In this document: positions 1-7,640 of the stretch, piece by piece
Layout of the letters: each line of letters opens with the position of its first letter
Numbering within the stretch: position 1 is the stretch's first letter
Assembly (NCBI GenBank): GCA_023228325.1
Contig: JALOBK010000001.1
Span: 186,001 to 250,000 of the forward strand
DNA length: 64,000 bases
Direction: 5' to 3'
Source: a bacterium
GTDB lineage: Bacteria > Auribacterota > UBA6266
Notes under the pieces: generated by a model
The model's database searches: none
Seen by the model: the letters and a program-made list of their open reading frames with translations, nothing else
What the model was told of the DNA's origin: nothing
Translations under genes and position numbers: made by a program

Positions 1-62
1 AAGAAGAAGGCAAAAAGAAGAAAGCGGGAATTGTTGCGGATGCGGATGCTGAATATAAATAA
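1..62 (+). CDS. C-terminal end of a gene entering from the left edge (partial)
   Basis: Reading frame 3 is open from the left edge and stops with TAA at 60-62. It encodes a short lysine-rich then acidic tail ending in DADAEYK. A strong hairpin follows eight bases later, which fits a gene end. Nineteen residues are too few to identify the product, and the other two forward frames are also partly open, so the frame choice is an inference. Confidence 0.35.
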   Translation, partial: EEGKKKKAGIVADADAEYK

Positions 63-69
63 ACTAAGG

Positions 70-121
70 TTCGGGGGTTTGTGTATTGCGCGGGTTCTCG
101 CGCGATATCAAACCTCCGGAA
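70..121. terminator. Forked hairpin between convergent genes
   Basis: The outer arms TTCGGGGGTTTG (70-81) and CAAACCTCCGGAA (109-121) pair with one bulge. Inside them GCGCG/CGCGC forms a second stem. It lies between a plus-strand gene end at 62 and the minus-strand sodC end at 148, so it probably ends transcription from both sides. There is no good T-run on either side, so the terminator call rests on position and stem strength. Confidence 0.5.
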
Positions 122-147
122 TGCGGATGGCTCTCCGGTAAACGCGG

Positions 148-708
148 TTATTTTCGCGGTTTATCTTTTATTGTTTCTTTTATTAATCCGCATGCTATGC
201 GGTTACATCCTTTTCCTGCGGGGTCGGTAAAATAATCATCGGGCATTTCATGGATTACCAGAGAAGTCCCGGGAGCCTTTAATATCGAATTAGCGCCCGT
301 TTTTGAAAGGGAAATCTGGTTTGTGATAAATGACATTTTGCAATTACCTTTTTTATCAACGATTATATTGGGAAGGTCTCCGGCATGGTGGCCTTTGATA
401 TTCAGGAATCCGTGTTTTTTATTGTACGGATTAAAATGTCCGCCGGCTGATTTGAAATCAGGCGCTTCGCACACAGGCTTTTCATGTATATGGAAAGCGT
501 GCGCGCCGGGCGGAAAAGAGCTCAAATCAAGTTCTATGCCTACCGACCCGTCATCGTTATCCATAAACAATACTTCTCCCACGCTTTTTCCCTCTGTATC
601 AATCATCCTGGCTTTCGCCTTCAACTGCCCGCCGTAAACACAGTTGTTTATTAAGAACAGCGCGCAGACAGCATAAACACATCTCCTGAGAACTCTCGCA
701 TATTTCAT
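148..708 (-). CDS. sodC: Secreted Cu/Zn superoxide dismutase
   Basis: Converts superoxide to oxygen and hydrogen peroxide, most likely in the periplasm. In 190-residue numbering from 720 the family pattern is clear: copper ligands in AFHIHE (H77, H79), a metal-bridging and zinc region GGHFNP...HGFLN...GHHAGDLPN (H95, H103, H111/112, D115), copper ligand H157 in LVIHE, the disulfide pair C84/C177 and the channel arginine in NRIACG. A hydrophobic N-terminus with a positive head looks like a signal peptide. I prefer the fifth codon as start (ATG at 708): it puts MKYARVLRR directly before the hydrophobic core and leaves GGGGGA just upstream. It is the last gene of the redox operon, 14 bases after the peroxidase fusion. 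Function is confident from motifs. Confidence 0.93.
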   Translation of the reverse strand: MKYARVLRRCVYAVCALFLINNCVYGGQLKAKARMIDTEGKSVGEVLFMDNDDGSVGIELDLSSFPPGAHAFHIHEKPVCEAPDFKSAGGHFNPYNKKHGFLNIKGHHAGDLPNIIVDKKGNCKMSFITNQISLSKTGANSILKAPGTSLVIHEMPDDYFTDPAGKGCNRIACGLIKETIKDKPRK

Positions 709-722
709 TTCATCCCCCATTT

Positions 723-1598
723 TTAGTTTATTCGGCGGGAACCTTCCGTCCCGTCTATAATACGCGCCATAATAAAATCATTGTCGCTGAGCCCTCCGAT
801 GGCGTGCGTGGACAGCGTAACCGTTACCTTGTTATAACTTATGCTGAAGTCAGGATGATGCCCCTGCTCTTCGGCGATAACGCTGATAATGTCCAGAAAA
901 TATTTGGCTCCGGCAAAATCTTTAAATTTAAACATCTTCCTGATTTTTTTGTTCTCAACAAGTTCCCATCCTTTAAGGCCGGCAAAAAGCTCTTTAACAC
1001 GTCTTATATCAAGCGGCGGCGCGCCGGCTTCACATGGAACACAACGGGATGGCAGTTTTTCGCTCGCCGGCGCCGGCGGATTTTTTGTCACATCTTTAAG
1101 CGCCGTCAAGACGGCTTCATAATCCGGCGCGTTGGTCGCTTCTTTCACAACCTGCGCATACCGGATAATATTATTTTTATCTATAATAATCACAGCGCGG
1201 GCTAAAAGATGCAGTTCCCTGATAAGCAGTCCGTAATTAATGCCGAAAGACGAAGTCTTATAATCCGAAAGGGTTATCACTTTATTGATTTTGTTGTCCC
1301 GGCAAAACCTTTTCTGGGCAAAAGGCAAATCCTGGCTGATGCCTATTATAACGACATCATCCGACAATTCAGCCGACCTCCTGTTAAACTCCTTGACCTG
1401 CAGGTCACAGACCGGGGTATCCAGGGAAAGAAACGAGGTAATTATCTTTACAGACCCTTTGTAATCGCTTAGCTTGACTTCTTTCAGGTCAGCGTCAACA
1501 GCATAAAATTCCGGGGCAAAACCGCCTTCCCTGATTTTTCTGCCCGCCAGAGACAGCGGTTTCGACTTAAACGTTATTACCCTTTCCGGATCATTCAT
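723..1598 (-). CDS. Thiol peroxidase fused to pterin-4a-carbinolamine dehydratase
   Basis: Residues about 10-170 are a Tpx-type atypical 2-Cys peroxiredoxin. SLDTPVCD holds the peroxidatic cysteine (C64, with T61) and RFC (C99) is at the position of the resolving cysteine. Residues about 185-285 are a pterin-4a-carbinolamine dehydratase (DCoH/PhhB) domain: it opens with CVPCEAGAPPL and carries the signature EEQGHHPDF followed by H265 and D272. The family reactions are reduction of hydroperoxides with thioredoxin electrons, and dehydration of 4a-hydroxytetrahydropterin. The linker (KNPPAPASEKLPS) is proline-rich and no stop interrupts it, so this is one polypeptide. Its start overlaps the upstream dodecin-rubredoxin gene by 8 bases, implying coupled translation. 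No aromatic amino acid hydroxylase is visible nearby, so the pterin domain may serve another pterin cofactor. Confidence 0.9.
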   Translation of the reverse strand: MNDPERVITFKSKPLSLAGRKIREGGFAPEFYAVDADLKEVKLSDYKGSVKIITSFLSLDTPVCDLQVKEFNRRSAELSDDVVIIGISQDLPFAQKRFCRDNKINKVITLSDYKTSSFGINYGLLIRELHLLARAVIIIDKNNIIRYAQVVKEATNAPDYEAVLTALKDVTKNPPAPASEKLPSRCVPCEAGAPPLDIRRVKELFAGLKGWELVENKKIRKMFKFKDFAGAKYFLDIISVIAEEQGHHPDFSISYNKVTVTLSTHAIGGLSDNDFIMARIIDGTEGSRRIN

Positions 1599-2028
1599 CT
1601 TTTACCGGTTCAAACTGTTCTTTATTAACGCCGCATTCGGGACATTTCCAGTCGGCAGGCAAATCTTTAAAAGCCGTCCCGGGCTTTACACCGTTATCCG
1701 GGTCGCCTTTTGCGGGGTCATAGATATAGCCGCAAACTTTGCACCGGTACTTTCCCGTAGATTCAACTTTTCCCAGGGGTTTTTTCGCGGGAGCTTCCGG
1801 TTTCTTCTCTGCGGCCGTTTTCCCCTCGATATTAAAACCTACTTTCAACCCGACCTGCCAGTAAGCGACGGCGCCGTCTTCTATTTCGCCTCTGATTTGC
1901 GTAATCTCAAACCAGCGGCTGTTTCGGACAGTCTTATCCGCCCGGGAAAGCGCGTTTTTAACCGCGTCTTCAACAGTGGCTTGCGAAGAACCGACCAGTT
2001 CAATCATCTTATAGGTATGATCGCTCAT
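1591..2028 (-). CDS. Dodecin-rubredoxin fusion
   Basis: Residues 1-68 match dodecin, a small flavin-binding protein that forms hollow dodecamers. The conserved core runs VGSSQATVEDAV, the flavin-stacking tryptophan W39 in SRWFEITQIRG, and YWQVGLKVGF. After a Lys/Ala/Pro linker (about 69-92), residues 93-142 are a complete rubredoxin with iron ligands C96/C99 (CKVCGYIYDP) and C129/C132 (CPECG). Dodecin usually stores or buffers flavins; rubredoxin passes single electrons to oxygen- or peroxide-reducing enzymes. The fusion would give twelve Fe(Cys)4 centres around a flavin-loaded shell; that architecture is inference. A strong AAGGAGG site precedes the ATG. The gene is 38 bases after korB and overlaps the peroxidase fusion. 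Confidence 0.92.
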   Translation of the reverse strand: MSDHTYKMIELVGSSQATVEDAVKNALSRADKTVRNSRWFEITQIRGEIEDGAVAYWQVGLKVGFNIEGKTAAEKKPEAPAKKPLGKVESTGKYRCKVCGYIYDPAKGDPDNGVKPGTAFKDLPADWKCPECGVNKEQFEPVKDE

Positions 2029-2066
2029 ATAAACCCTCCTTAATGTGTTCAGATAAAGGATATTTT

Positions 2067-2915
2067 TCAGACGGCGTCTGACAGCACCTTATCTATATTC
2101 GAATTAACATCAACTTCTTTGCCGGAAAATTTGAACCCTTCGTCAAAAGCCGGGGCGTCTTTTTTATAAAACACTCCGAGACCTATCGGCGCGTCATTGT
2201 GATAATCCCATTCTCTTATTTTTTTTAACGCTTCGGAATAATCAGCGGGATTATGGTCCTTCAGCTCATACACCCTTTTATCGTAATATTCATACATATT
2301 ATAAAATGTGGCGCATACCTGGAGTATATCCAGTAAAGCGAAACCCTTATGGTTTACGGCTTCCTTAAAAATCTTCTTCAGATGTTCAATGCCGTGTGAA
2401 AAACCGCGGGCGATAAACGTCGCGCCGGCGGACAGCATAAGCTCAAGCGGATTTATCGGCATTTCAAGCGAGCCGCGCGGAGTGGACCGCCCTTTAAATC
2501 CCATCGGGGATGTCGGCGCGCATTGCCCCGTGGTAAGCCCGTAGACCCGGTTATCATGTATGATCATCGTAATATCGATATTCCTTTTGGCCGCGAATAT
2601 CAAATGCTCAAGGCCTTCCCCGTACGCGTCCCCGTCGCCGGCAAAACCTATTACTTTCAGTTTCGGGTCGGCAAGTTTTATTCCCTCAACGACAGGTGTC
2701 GCCCGCCCGTGAATCGAATAAAAGCTGTTCACATTGACATAGTCAACGATTTTGGCGTGGCATCCGATTCCGGAAACCAGAACTACATTATCGAGAGGCG
2801 TTCCCTCTTCCCGGATACTTTCCAGAACCGCCTTTATTGAATTTAAAATCGAAAAATTACCGCATCCCGGACACCATGTGTTTTTCGCGTAAGTTCCCGG
2901 CTCCTGAACGGACAT
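2067..2915 (-). CDS. korB: 2-oxoacid:ferredoxin oxidoreductase beta subunit
   Basis: The thiamine-diphosphate and [4Fe-4S] subunit of a KorAB-type enzyme that oxidatively decarboxylates a 2-oxoacid to acyl-CoA and reduces ferredoxin. The N-terminus has WCPGCGNF; a third cysteine is in SGIGCHAK and a fourth in LQVCATFYNMYEYY, matching the cluster ligand pattern. The TPP motif is GDGDAYGEGLEH ... NRVYGLTTGQ. At 282 residues it has the family length. It starts 4 bases after korA with AGGAGA upstream. Substrate (2-oxoglutarate, pyruvate or branched 2-oxoacid) cannot be told from sequence by eye. Its place in an oxygen-stress operon suggests it supplies low-potential electrons to neighbours, which is inference. 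Confidence 0.92.
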   Translation of the reverse strand: MSVQEPGTYAKNTWCPGCGNFSILNSIKAVLESIREEGTPLDNVVLVSGIGCHAKIVDYVNVNSFYSIHGRATPVVEGIKLADPKLKVIGFAGDGDAYGEGLEHLIFAAKRNIDITMIIHDNRVYGLTTGQCAPTSPMGFKGRSTPRGSLEMPINPLELMLSAGATFIARGFSHGIEHLKKIFKEAVNHKGFALLDILQVCATFYNMYEYYDKRVYELKDHNPADYSEALKKIREWDYHNDAPIGLGVFYKKDAPAFDEGFKFSGKEVDVNSNIDKVLSDAV

Positions 2916-2919
2916 GATA

Positions 2920-4584
2920 TCATCTCCTGTCTGCCGCTATGCAGACTTTGACTTTCTCTTCCAGCTCTTCCACCGTAAACGGCCTGCCGTCATATTTCAA
3001 TATTTTCTCATCAACCGAACATCCGTATTTGCCGATAAGTTCCGACAACTGAGCGGTGGCATTGTTCTCGACATCTACTAATCTCTTTACCCCTTTCAGG
3101 GCATCCCTGAACCGTTTTGCCGGAAAAGGAGAAAGCACAATCGGCTGGATTACTTTTAACCCGAGAGTTTCCGCAACCTCCAGACATACCCCTTTATTGG
3201 AACCCCAGCATAATAGCGCGGTTGAAGCGTCTTTGTTCCCGTGCACTTTCACGGTGTCGTAGTTATACAGTTTTTCTATCAGATATTTTTCTTTCCGCAA
3301 TCTCTTCTCATACATGGAAACAACCTCTTCCGGGTCTTCGGTGGTTATACCGTATTCATCGTGTTCATAACTATTCACCTTGACGACCGCGCCTTTGGCG
3401 GTCGGAAAAGCCAAAGGAGATACACCGTTATCCGTATACCGGTATCTTTTGTAATCGCCTTTGCCGTCCCACGCCGGGATCTCTTCCTGCCGGATATTTC
3501 CGGCTGTTTCCCCGCTGAAACTGAACGCCCCCTCGCTTAACGTTTTATCGGAAACGATAATAGAGGGAATCTGATATGCCCATGAGATATTTAAAGCGGT
3601 TCCCGACCAGTAATAAGCTTCTTCCGTATCGCCGGGAGCAACGACAAATCTCACAAATTCTCCGTGGCCCGCGTTTAAAATAAAATTTAAATCCGCCTGC
3701 GCCGTATAAGTGGGAATACCCGTCGAAGGCCCGGGGCGCTGGGATACAACAATAACTATGGGTAACTCCGCCATGCCCGCCAGGCTGAGAGATTCGGTCA
3801 TAAGGCAAAAACCGCCGCCGGAAGTCCCTACTGCGACCCGCCGGCCTCCATAAGAAAAACCGAGAGCCATTAGTATAACTCCTATTTCACTTTCAGGATG
3901 TATGACTTTCAAATTAAACTTATCGGCCCTCTCAGCGAGAAAATGAAGAATACCGGATGAAGGCGTCATCGGATAGGCGACATAAGCCCGGAGTCCGCTC
4001 TTAACAAGTCCCAGGCCTATCATCTCATTTCCGGTAAGAACCGGAAGGCTTTCTCTGTTAAGCGCTTCCGTCTTTTCCTCTTCTTTCGCGTTTTTATAAC
4101 CTTTCTCTGCCAATTTCAAATTTAAATCCGTATCTTTCAAAACATTTTTCTTTATCACTTTTTTCAAAATCTCATAATCGATTCCCGCCGATTTGGCAAA
4201 TGCGCCGACAATAACAGAATTACGCATAATCGGTTTCCCGCCTTCTTCTTTGACGATTTGCGACAGCTGGAGCCCGAGCCCCGCGGATTTTACAGCGTCT
4301 GAATCATAAATTATATTATTTTCATCCCTGAGTCTGTCCCTATGTAAATCCACAGTATCCTGATTTATAGCGAGAATGTAATCCACCTTCCGCCGGTGGG
4401 CTGATATTTTCTTGTCCGAGGCTCGGATAACGGCAAAGTTATGTCCGCCGCGGATAAGAGAGGGATAATCAAAATACATATATACAAAATACCCCAAATT
4501 GGAAAAAAGGCGCGCCAGCAGTATTCCTGCCTGGTTAATGCCGTCTCCGGCCTTACCGCCTATAAGGACCGATATCTCTTTCAT
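2920..4584 (-). CDS. korA: 2-oxoacid:ferredoxin oxidoreductase, fused gamma-alpha subunit
   Basis: Residues about 1-180 are the gamma domain (GGKAGDGINQAG at the start, FDYPSLIRGGHNF). Residues about 190-550 are the alpha domain that binds the pyrimidine side of TPP and the substrate (GNEMIGLGLVKSG, YPMTPSSGI, HPESEIG, TSGGGFCLMTE). Fusion of gamma and alpha in one chain of about 550 residues is normal for the KorA type. AAGGGG lies upstream of the ATG at 4584. It precedes korB by 4 bases and follows a small ORF by 13. The KorAB pair has no ferredoxin-domain delta subunit here, so electrons must go to a separate ferredoxin or possibly to the rubredoxin domain next door. Confidence 0.92.
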   Translation of the reverse strand: MKEISVLIGGKAGDGINQAGILLARLFSNLGYFVYMYFDYPSLIRGGHNFAVIRASDKKISAHRRKVDYILAINQDTVDLHRDRLRDENNIIYDSDAVKSAGLGLQLSQIVKEEGGKPIMRNSVIVGAFAKSAGIDYEILKKVIKKNVLKDTDLNLKLAEKGYKNAKEEEKTEALNRESLPVLTGNEMIGLGLVKSGLRAYVAYPMTPSSGILHFLAERADKFNLKVIHPESEIGVILMALGFSYGGRRVAVGTSGGGFCLMTESLSLAGMAELPIVIVVSQRPGPSTGIPTYTAQADLNFILNAGHGEFVRFVVAPGDTEEAYYWSGTALNISWAYQIPSIIVSDKTLSEGAFSFSGETAGNIRQEEIPAWDGKGDYKRYRYTDNGVSPLAFPTAKGAVVKVNSYEHDEYGITTEDPEEVVSMYEKRLRKEKYLIEKLYNYDTVKVHGNKDASTALLCWGSNKGVCLEVAETLGLKVIQPIVLSPFPAKRFRDALKGVKRLVDVENNATAQLSELIGKYGCSVDEKILKYDGRPFTVEELEEKVKVCIAADRR

Positions 4585-4597
4585 CCGTTATTCCCCT

Positions 4598-4714
4598 TCA
4601 GACACCCGCCATCTTATGTTCCCTGACTTTTTTCAACGACTCAATCAATTTTCCCGCTTCTTTCCTGGTTAGCCTGTTGATGCTTCGCTTATGATAATAC
4701 TTATTACGGTCCAT
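4598..4714 (-). CDS. Small basic ORF between trxB-like gene and korA, 38 aa
   Basis: An ATG at 4714 starts one base after the stop of the flavoprotein gene and reads 38 codons to TGA at 4598-4600. The product begins MDRNKYYHKRS and is strongly basic with a predicted helix (RKEAGKLIESLKKVREHK). It has no cysteines, so it is not an iron-binding partner. Translational coupling to the upstream gene is plausible from the one-base spacing; a clear ribosome site is lacking (GGAAAT only). I do not recognise a family. It fills an otherwise empty gap in a tightly packed operon, which is the main reason to believe it. Confidence 0.45.
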   Translation of the reverse strand: MDRNKYYHKRSINRLTRKEAGKLIESLKKVREHKMAGV

Positions 4715-4715
4715 C

Positions 4716-5627
4716 TTATTTCCATTCTTTACTTGCCATATATCTTGCCGCTTTCAAAAGGGCTATACAGCCCTGCCCCGCCGCAATAGTATACTGGTAT
4801 TCATGGACCGAGGTGCAGTCGCCGGCGGCGAATATCCCCTTTACCGACGTCCTTCCATGGCAATCTATAACCACATGCTTATGGCTGTCCAACTCCAGAA
4901 AGCCCTCTAAAAACGCCGTGGCGGGCGCCCTGCCTATCTCCACTATTATGCCTTTAACATCCAACCGGTGTTTTTTTCCGCCTTTTTCATATACAAGGCC
5001 TGTTACGGTCTTATCTCCCGTAACTTCGGTTGTCCTGGCCTCATTAATAATTTCAACATTCTTATAAGAAGTGACTTTCTCAATCAAATACTCGTGGGCG
5101 TCGAAACTTTTACCGATATTCACAAGATATATTTTTTTGGCGATGTCTTTTGTGAAATCAACGCCTTCAAGGGCTGAATTCCCTCCGCCGATAACCGCTA
5201 TATCCATGCCCGAAAAAAGAGGGCCGTCGCATATGGAACAATAGGTAACCCCTTTGTTGGCATATTTGCTTTCTCCGGGAACATTCAGCTTTCTCGGTTT
5301 TGACCCTGTGGCGATAATAACGGTTTTTGCTTCGTAACTTCCCTTATCGCTTATAACCCTGAAATTTTCTCCGTCTTTCTCTATCTTTTTTACTTCCTCG
5401 CCCGTATTGATTTTTACATCATTGAATTCGAGTTGTTTTTCAAACATGGAATTGAATTCAAAACCGTCGGTTTTCACGATACCGGGATAATTCAGGATTT
5501 CCCCCGACTCCATAAACTGTCCGCCGAATTCCCTGGCAATCAGAAGGAATTTCATCCTTTTTCTCGAGGCGTATATTGACGCCGTACAGCCGGCTATACC
5601 GCCGCCGATTATTATTACCTCATACAT
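4716..5627 (-). CDS. Thioredoxin-reductase-like flavoprotein
   Basis: FAD-binding GGGIAG near the N-terminus, ATGSKPRKLNVPGE, redox-active YCSICDG (C130/C133 from the chosen start) and the FAD tail GIFAAGDC...YTIAAGQG identify a TrxB-family flavoprotein of normal length. The second nucleotide fold keeps GGGNSALEG. However, the segment where NADPH-dependent enzymes carry HRRxxxR reads VNIGKSFDAHEYL. The enzyme may therefore prefer NADH, or take electrons from ferredoxin or a flavin as some anaerobic thioredoxin reductases do. I chose the ATG at 5627 (MYEVIIIGGG), which overlaps the hemerythrin stop by 8 bases; the frame is open further upstream to 5672. It is the obvious reductant source for the Tpx domain in the same operon. 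Confidence 0.88.
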   Translation of the reverse strand: MYEVIIIGGGIAGCTASIYASRKRMKFLLIAREFGGQFMESGEILNYPGIVKTDGFEFNSMFEKQLEFNDVKINTGEEVKKIEKDGENFRVISDKGSYEAKTVIIATGSKPRKLNVPGESKYANKGVTYCSICDGPLFSGMDIAVIGGGNSALEGVDFTKDIAKKIYLVNIGKSFDAHEYLIEKVTSYKNVEIINEARTTEVTGDKTVTGLVYEKGGKKHRLDVKGIIVEIGRAPATAFLEGFLELDSHKHVVIDCHGRTSVKGIFAAGDCTSVHEYQYTIAAGQGCIALLKAARYMASKEWK

Positions 5628-6186
5628 CCCTGGATTTCTCCATTTGTTCAACCATAGCGCCGTATTTCCCATGAATCAGCGACGCGTCAAATTTCCGGAA
5701 CTCTTCAAGCATATCGTCTTTCTCTTCCCTGCTGAAATAATCCATGCAGGGGAGAAAAAAATGTTTGTCTTCTTTTTCGATATGTTTTGGATAAAACGCC
5801 GCCAGCGCTTTCATGCTGTTTAACGCGTCAGCCTTTGCTTTCTTATCGCCTTTCCCGTATCTGTCGCCGGCTTCCTCAAGTTCCTTAAGCGTCTTTCTCC
5901 CGTATTTATGTTCGGCGATAAGCTGATTCACCATCCGGAAATGCTCCTCTGAAAGTTCTTTTTTAAGGAGCTCTTTGAATAATATATCCTCTTCTTTCCC
6001 GTGATGACATTTGTCAGCGTAAGTCCTGATAAAATCAACCGCTTTTTTAATGAAAAGCGTGTTTAACTCCGAACCCGCCTCAAGGTTCTCCGCCTCTTTC
6101 CTGAGCGCGGCTATCATGCGTTCTATAAGCCTGTGCTCTATCATCAACGGCCCGGCGGGCAGAATCTTGCCTCGCGCTTCTTCCAT
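5620..6186 (-). CDS. Hemerythrin-domain oxygen-binding protein
   Basis: A cytoplasmic HHE four-helix protein with the di-iron ligand pattern spread over four helices: MIEHRLIERM, CHHGKEEDILF, AEHKYGRKTL and YPKHIEKEDKHFF. The family binds oxygen, and in some cases nitric oxide, reversibly. At 188 residues it belongs to the longer bacterial form with a helical extension (MDYFSREEKDDMLEEFRKFD). It is the first gene of the tightly packed redox operon, overlapping the flavoprotein gene, which fits a role in oxygen capture or sensing upstream of the detoxifying enzymes. No strong promoter is obvious in the 57 bases before it. Confidence 0.88.
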   Translation of the reverse strand: MEEARGKILPAGPLMIEHRLIERMIAALRKEAENLEAGSELNTLFIKKAVDFIRTYADKCHHGKEEDILFKELLKKELSEEHFRMVNQLIAEHKYGRKTLKELEEAGDRYGKGDKKAKADALNSMKALAAFYPKHIEKEDKHFFLPCMDYFSREEKDDMLEEFRKFDASLIHGKYGAMVEQMEKSRDV

Positions 6187-6243
6187 GTGCTTTAATCCCT
6201 TTTCTGTTTACCCGATAAGTTATGACTTCAATTTAACGCCGGA

Positions 6244-6408
6244 TTATTTTTTGGCGGATTTCTTCGCTTTGGCTTTAACGCTTTTTTTCATCGGCCTTCC
6301 GCAGCACCAGATTGTAGTCGCCGATGCGCCGCAGGAATCAACTATCACTTCCCTTCCGCAGGGTATACACGCCAATCTTGAACCTTTTTTCAATTTTTTC
6401 ACTGCCAT
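6244..6408 (-). CDS. Small desulforedoxin-like metal protein
   Basis: A 54-residue protein starting at the ATG at 6408, which has a perfect AGGAGGT at 6414-6420. The frame is open further upstream but with no ribosome site. The core CIPCG...WCCGRPM has the Cys-x2-Cys...Cys-Cys spacing of desulforedoxin and of the N-terminal domain of desulfoferrodoxin, which bind one Fe(Cys)4. A further cysteine (VDSCGAS) lies between the pairs. The C-terminus is a lysine/alanine tail (KKSVKAKAKKSAKK) that could bind nucleic acid. It lies 57 bases before the hemerythrin gene on the same strand and probably belongs to the same oxygen-stress set. Zinc in place of iron is possible. Confidence 0.75.
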   Translation of the reverse strand: MAVKKLKKGSRLACIPCGREVIVDSCGASATTIWCCGRPMKKSVKAKAKKSAKK

Positions 6409-6451
6409 TTTACACCTCCTTTTATTCATCTTTTTCCGCAAAAATAACTTC

Positions 6452-6832
6452 TTAATTTTCATCGTCCTGCATCGCTGAATCAATCAAATCCAGCAAAGAT
6501 TCGTCATTAAACGGTTTTTGCAGAAAACCTTTCGCCCCGGCTCTCATTGCGCGCTCGCGGTCATCGGCTTCCGCATAGGCGCTGATAAAAATAACCCGCA
6601 TATTATAATGCCTGTCATTCAATATCTTTTGAAGTTCAAAACCGTCCATACCGGGCATGCGGGCATCCAGAACCAGAATACCCTTCGTATCCTGCGGAAC
6701 GGAATCCAGAAAATTCCGGGCGCCGTTGAATGTCTCTGCTTCATACCCTTCGGATTTCATAAGGCGGCTGAGCGCTTTTCGCACAGAATCATCATCGTCA
6801 ACCACATAAATTTTCAGTTTTGTATTAACCAT
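6452..6832 (-). CDS. Single-domain response regulator (CheY/FixJ-receiver type)
   Basis: A stand-alone receiver domain of 126 residues. It has the acidic pocket DDDD near residue 12-15, the phospho-acceptor aspartate in VLDARMPGMDG, the threonine/serine position in IFISAY and the lysine in LQKPF. There is no output domain, so it works by protein contact or as a phosphate sink. It lies downstream of a FixJ-type regulator and a PAS kinase on the same strand but is separated from them by 168 bases of low-complexity DNA. A functional link with the kinase is likely but not shown. Confidence 0.88.
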   Translation of the reverse strand: MVNTKLKIYVVDDDDSVRKALSRLMKSEGYEAETFNGARNFLDSVPQDTKGILVLDARMPGMDGFELQKILNDRHYNMRVIFISAYAEADDRERAMRAGAKGFLQKPFNDESLLDLIDSAMQDDEN

Positions 6833-6869
6833 TTACCAATAAAAATATCAAATCTGATAAATGATGTAA

Positions 6870-7000
6870 ATTAGACCTTAGTCCAATACACAAAAACTCT
6901 AAACTCGAAACCCTAAACTCTAAACAAATACAAAAAAGCTTAAAATCCAAAATATAAGTTTTGAGTTTTGAGACATTGGGTTTTGGATTTGTTCAGGGTT
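6870..7000. repeat. Low-complexity intergenic array of CTAAACTC-type words
   Basis: The stretch contains runs such as ACTCTAAACTCGAAACCCT and CTAAACTCTAAAC followed by the reverse-sense TTTTGAGTTTTGAG and GGGTTTTGGATTT, so the two halves can pair. The same word family recurs at 22.3, 23.2-23.5, 46.1-46.4 and 48.5 kb. No ORF is supported here. Confidence 0.6.
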
Positions 7001-7624
7001 TTACCTGGCTGGTGTTATCCCGGCTTTTTCAGCAAGGCGGACGAGTTCGGCAACCGATACAACCCGCATCTTCTGCATTACACGGCCGCGATGGACCTTA
7101 ACGGTTTTTTCAGTAATAGCCATTTTGGAGGCGATCTGCTTGTTCAACATACCAGTAATTACCCAGCGCAGGACATCGTATTCCCGGGAAGTAAGGGCGT
7201 CAATCCGGTGTTGAATTTCTTTTTTCTCCGATCGGTCTTTTCTTATTCGGATATCCTTCTCTATTGCCCGGTCAATCGCGGAAAGAAGGTCTTCTTCATC
7301 AAAAGGTTTAGGCAAAAAATCCACGGCTCCGTCTTTCATAGCCTGAACTCCCATAGGAATGTTTCCGTGCCCTGTAATAAATATGACAGGCAGCAAAAAC
7401 CCTTTTTCGGCAAGTTCCTTTTGCAGGTCGATGCCGCCCTGTCCCGGCATACACACATCAAGTATTAAACAACAGGGGCCGTCATAGGGCTCGCTTTGCA
7501 GGAATTCTTCCGCCGAGGCAGACACTTCCGCCCTGAGTCCCGCTGATTTAACCAGCCTTTTCAGGCCCTTGCGGACTGAAGGGTCATCATCAACAATAAA
7601 TATCATCGGGGAAGGTTTTCCCAT
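7001..7624 (-). CDS. FixJ/NarL-type response regulator
   Basis: Receiver domain at residues 5-120 (IFIVDDDPSVRKGL, phospho-acceptor in CLILDVCMPGQGG, FITGHG, LPKPF) followed by a LuxR-type helix-turn-helix at about 140-200 (LTSREYDVLRWVITGMLNKQIA...TVKVHRGRVMQKM). It should be a DNA-binding transcription regulator phosphorylated by the histidine kinase encoded 16 bases upstream. The FixL/FixJ pair is the classic arrangement for oxygen or redox signalling, and the oxygen-defence operon lies just downstream on the same strand. Control of that operon is an inference from position. Confidence 0.92.
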   Translation of the reverse strand: MGKPSPMIFIVDDDPSVRKGLKRLVKSAGLRAEVSASAEEFLQSEPYDGPCCLILDVCMPGQGGIDLQKELAEKGFLLPVIFITGHGNIPMGVQAMKDGAVDFLPKPFDEEDLLSAIDRAIEKDIRIRKDRSEKKEIQHRIDALTSREYDVLRWVITGMLNKQIASKMAITEKTVKVHRGRVMQKMRVVSVAELVRLAEKAGITPAR

Positions 7625-7640
7625 TTTTCATCTCCTGTTT

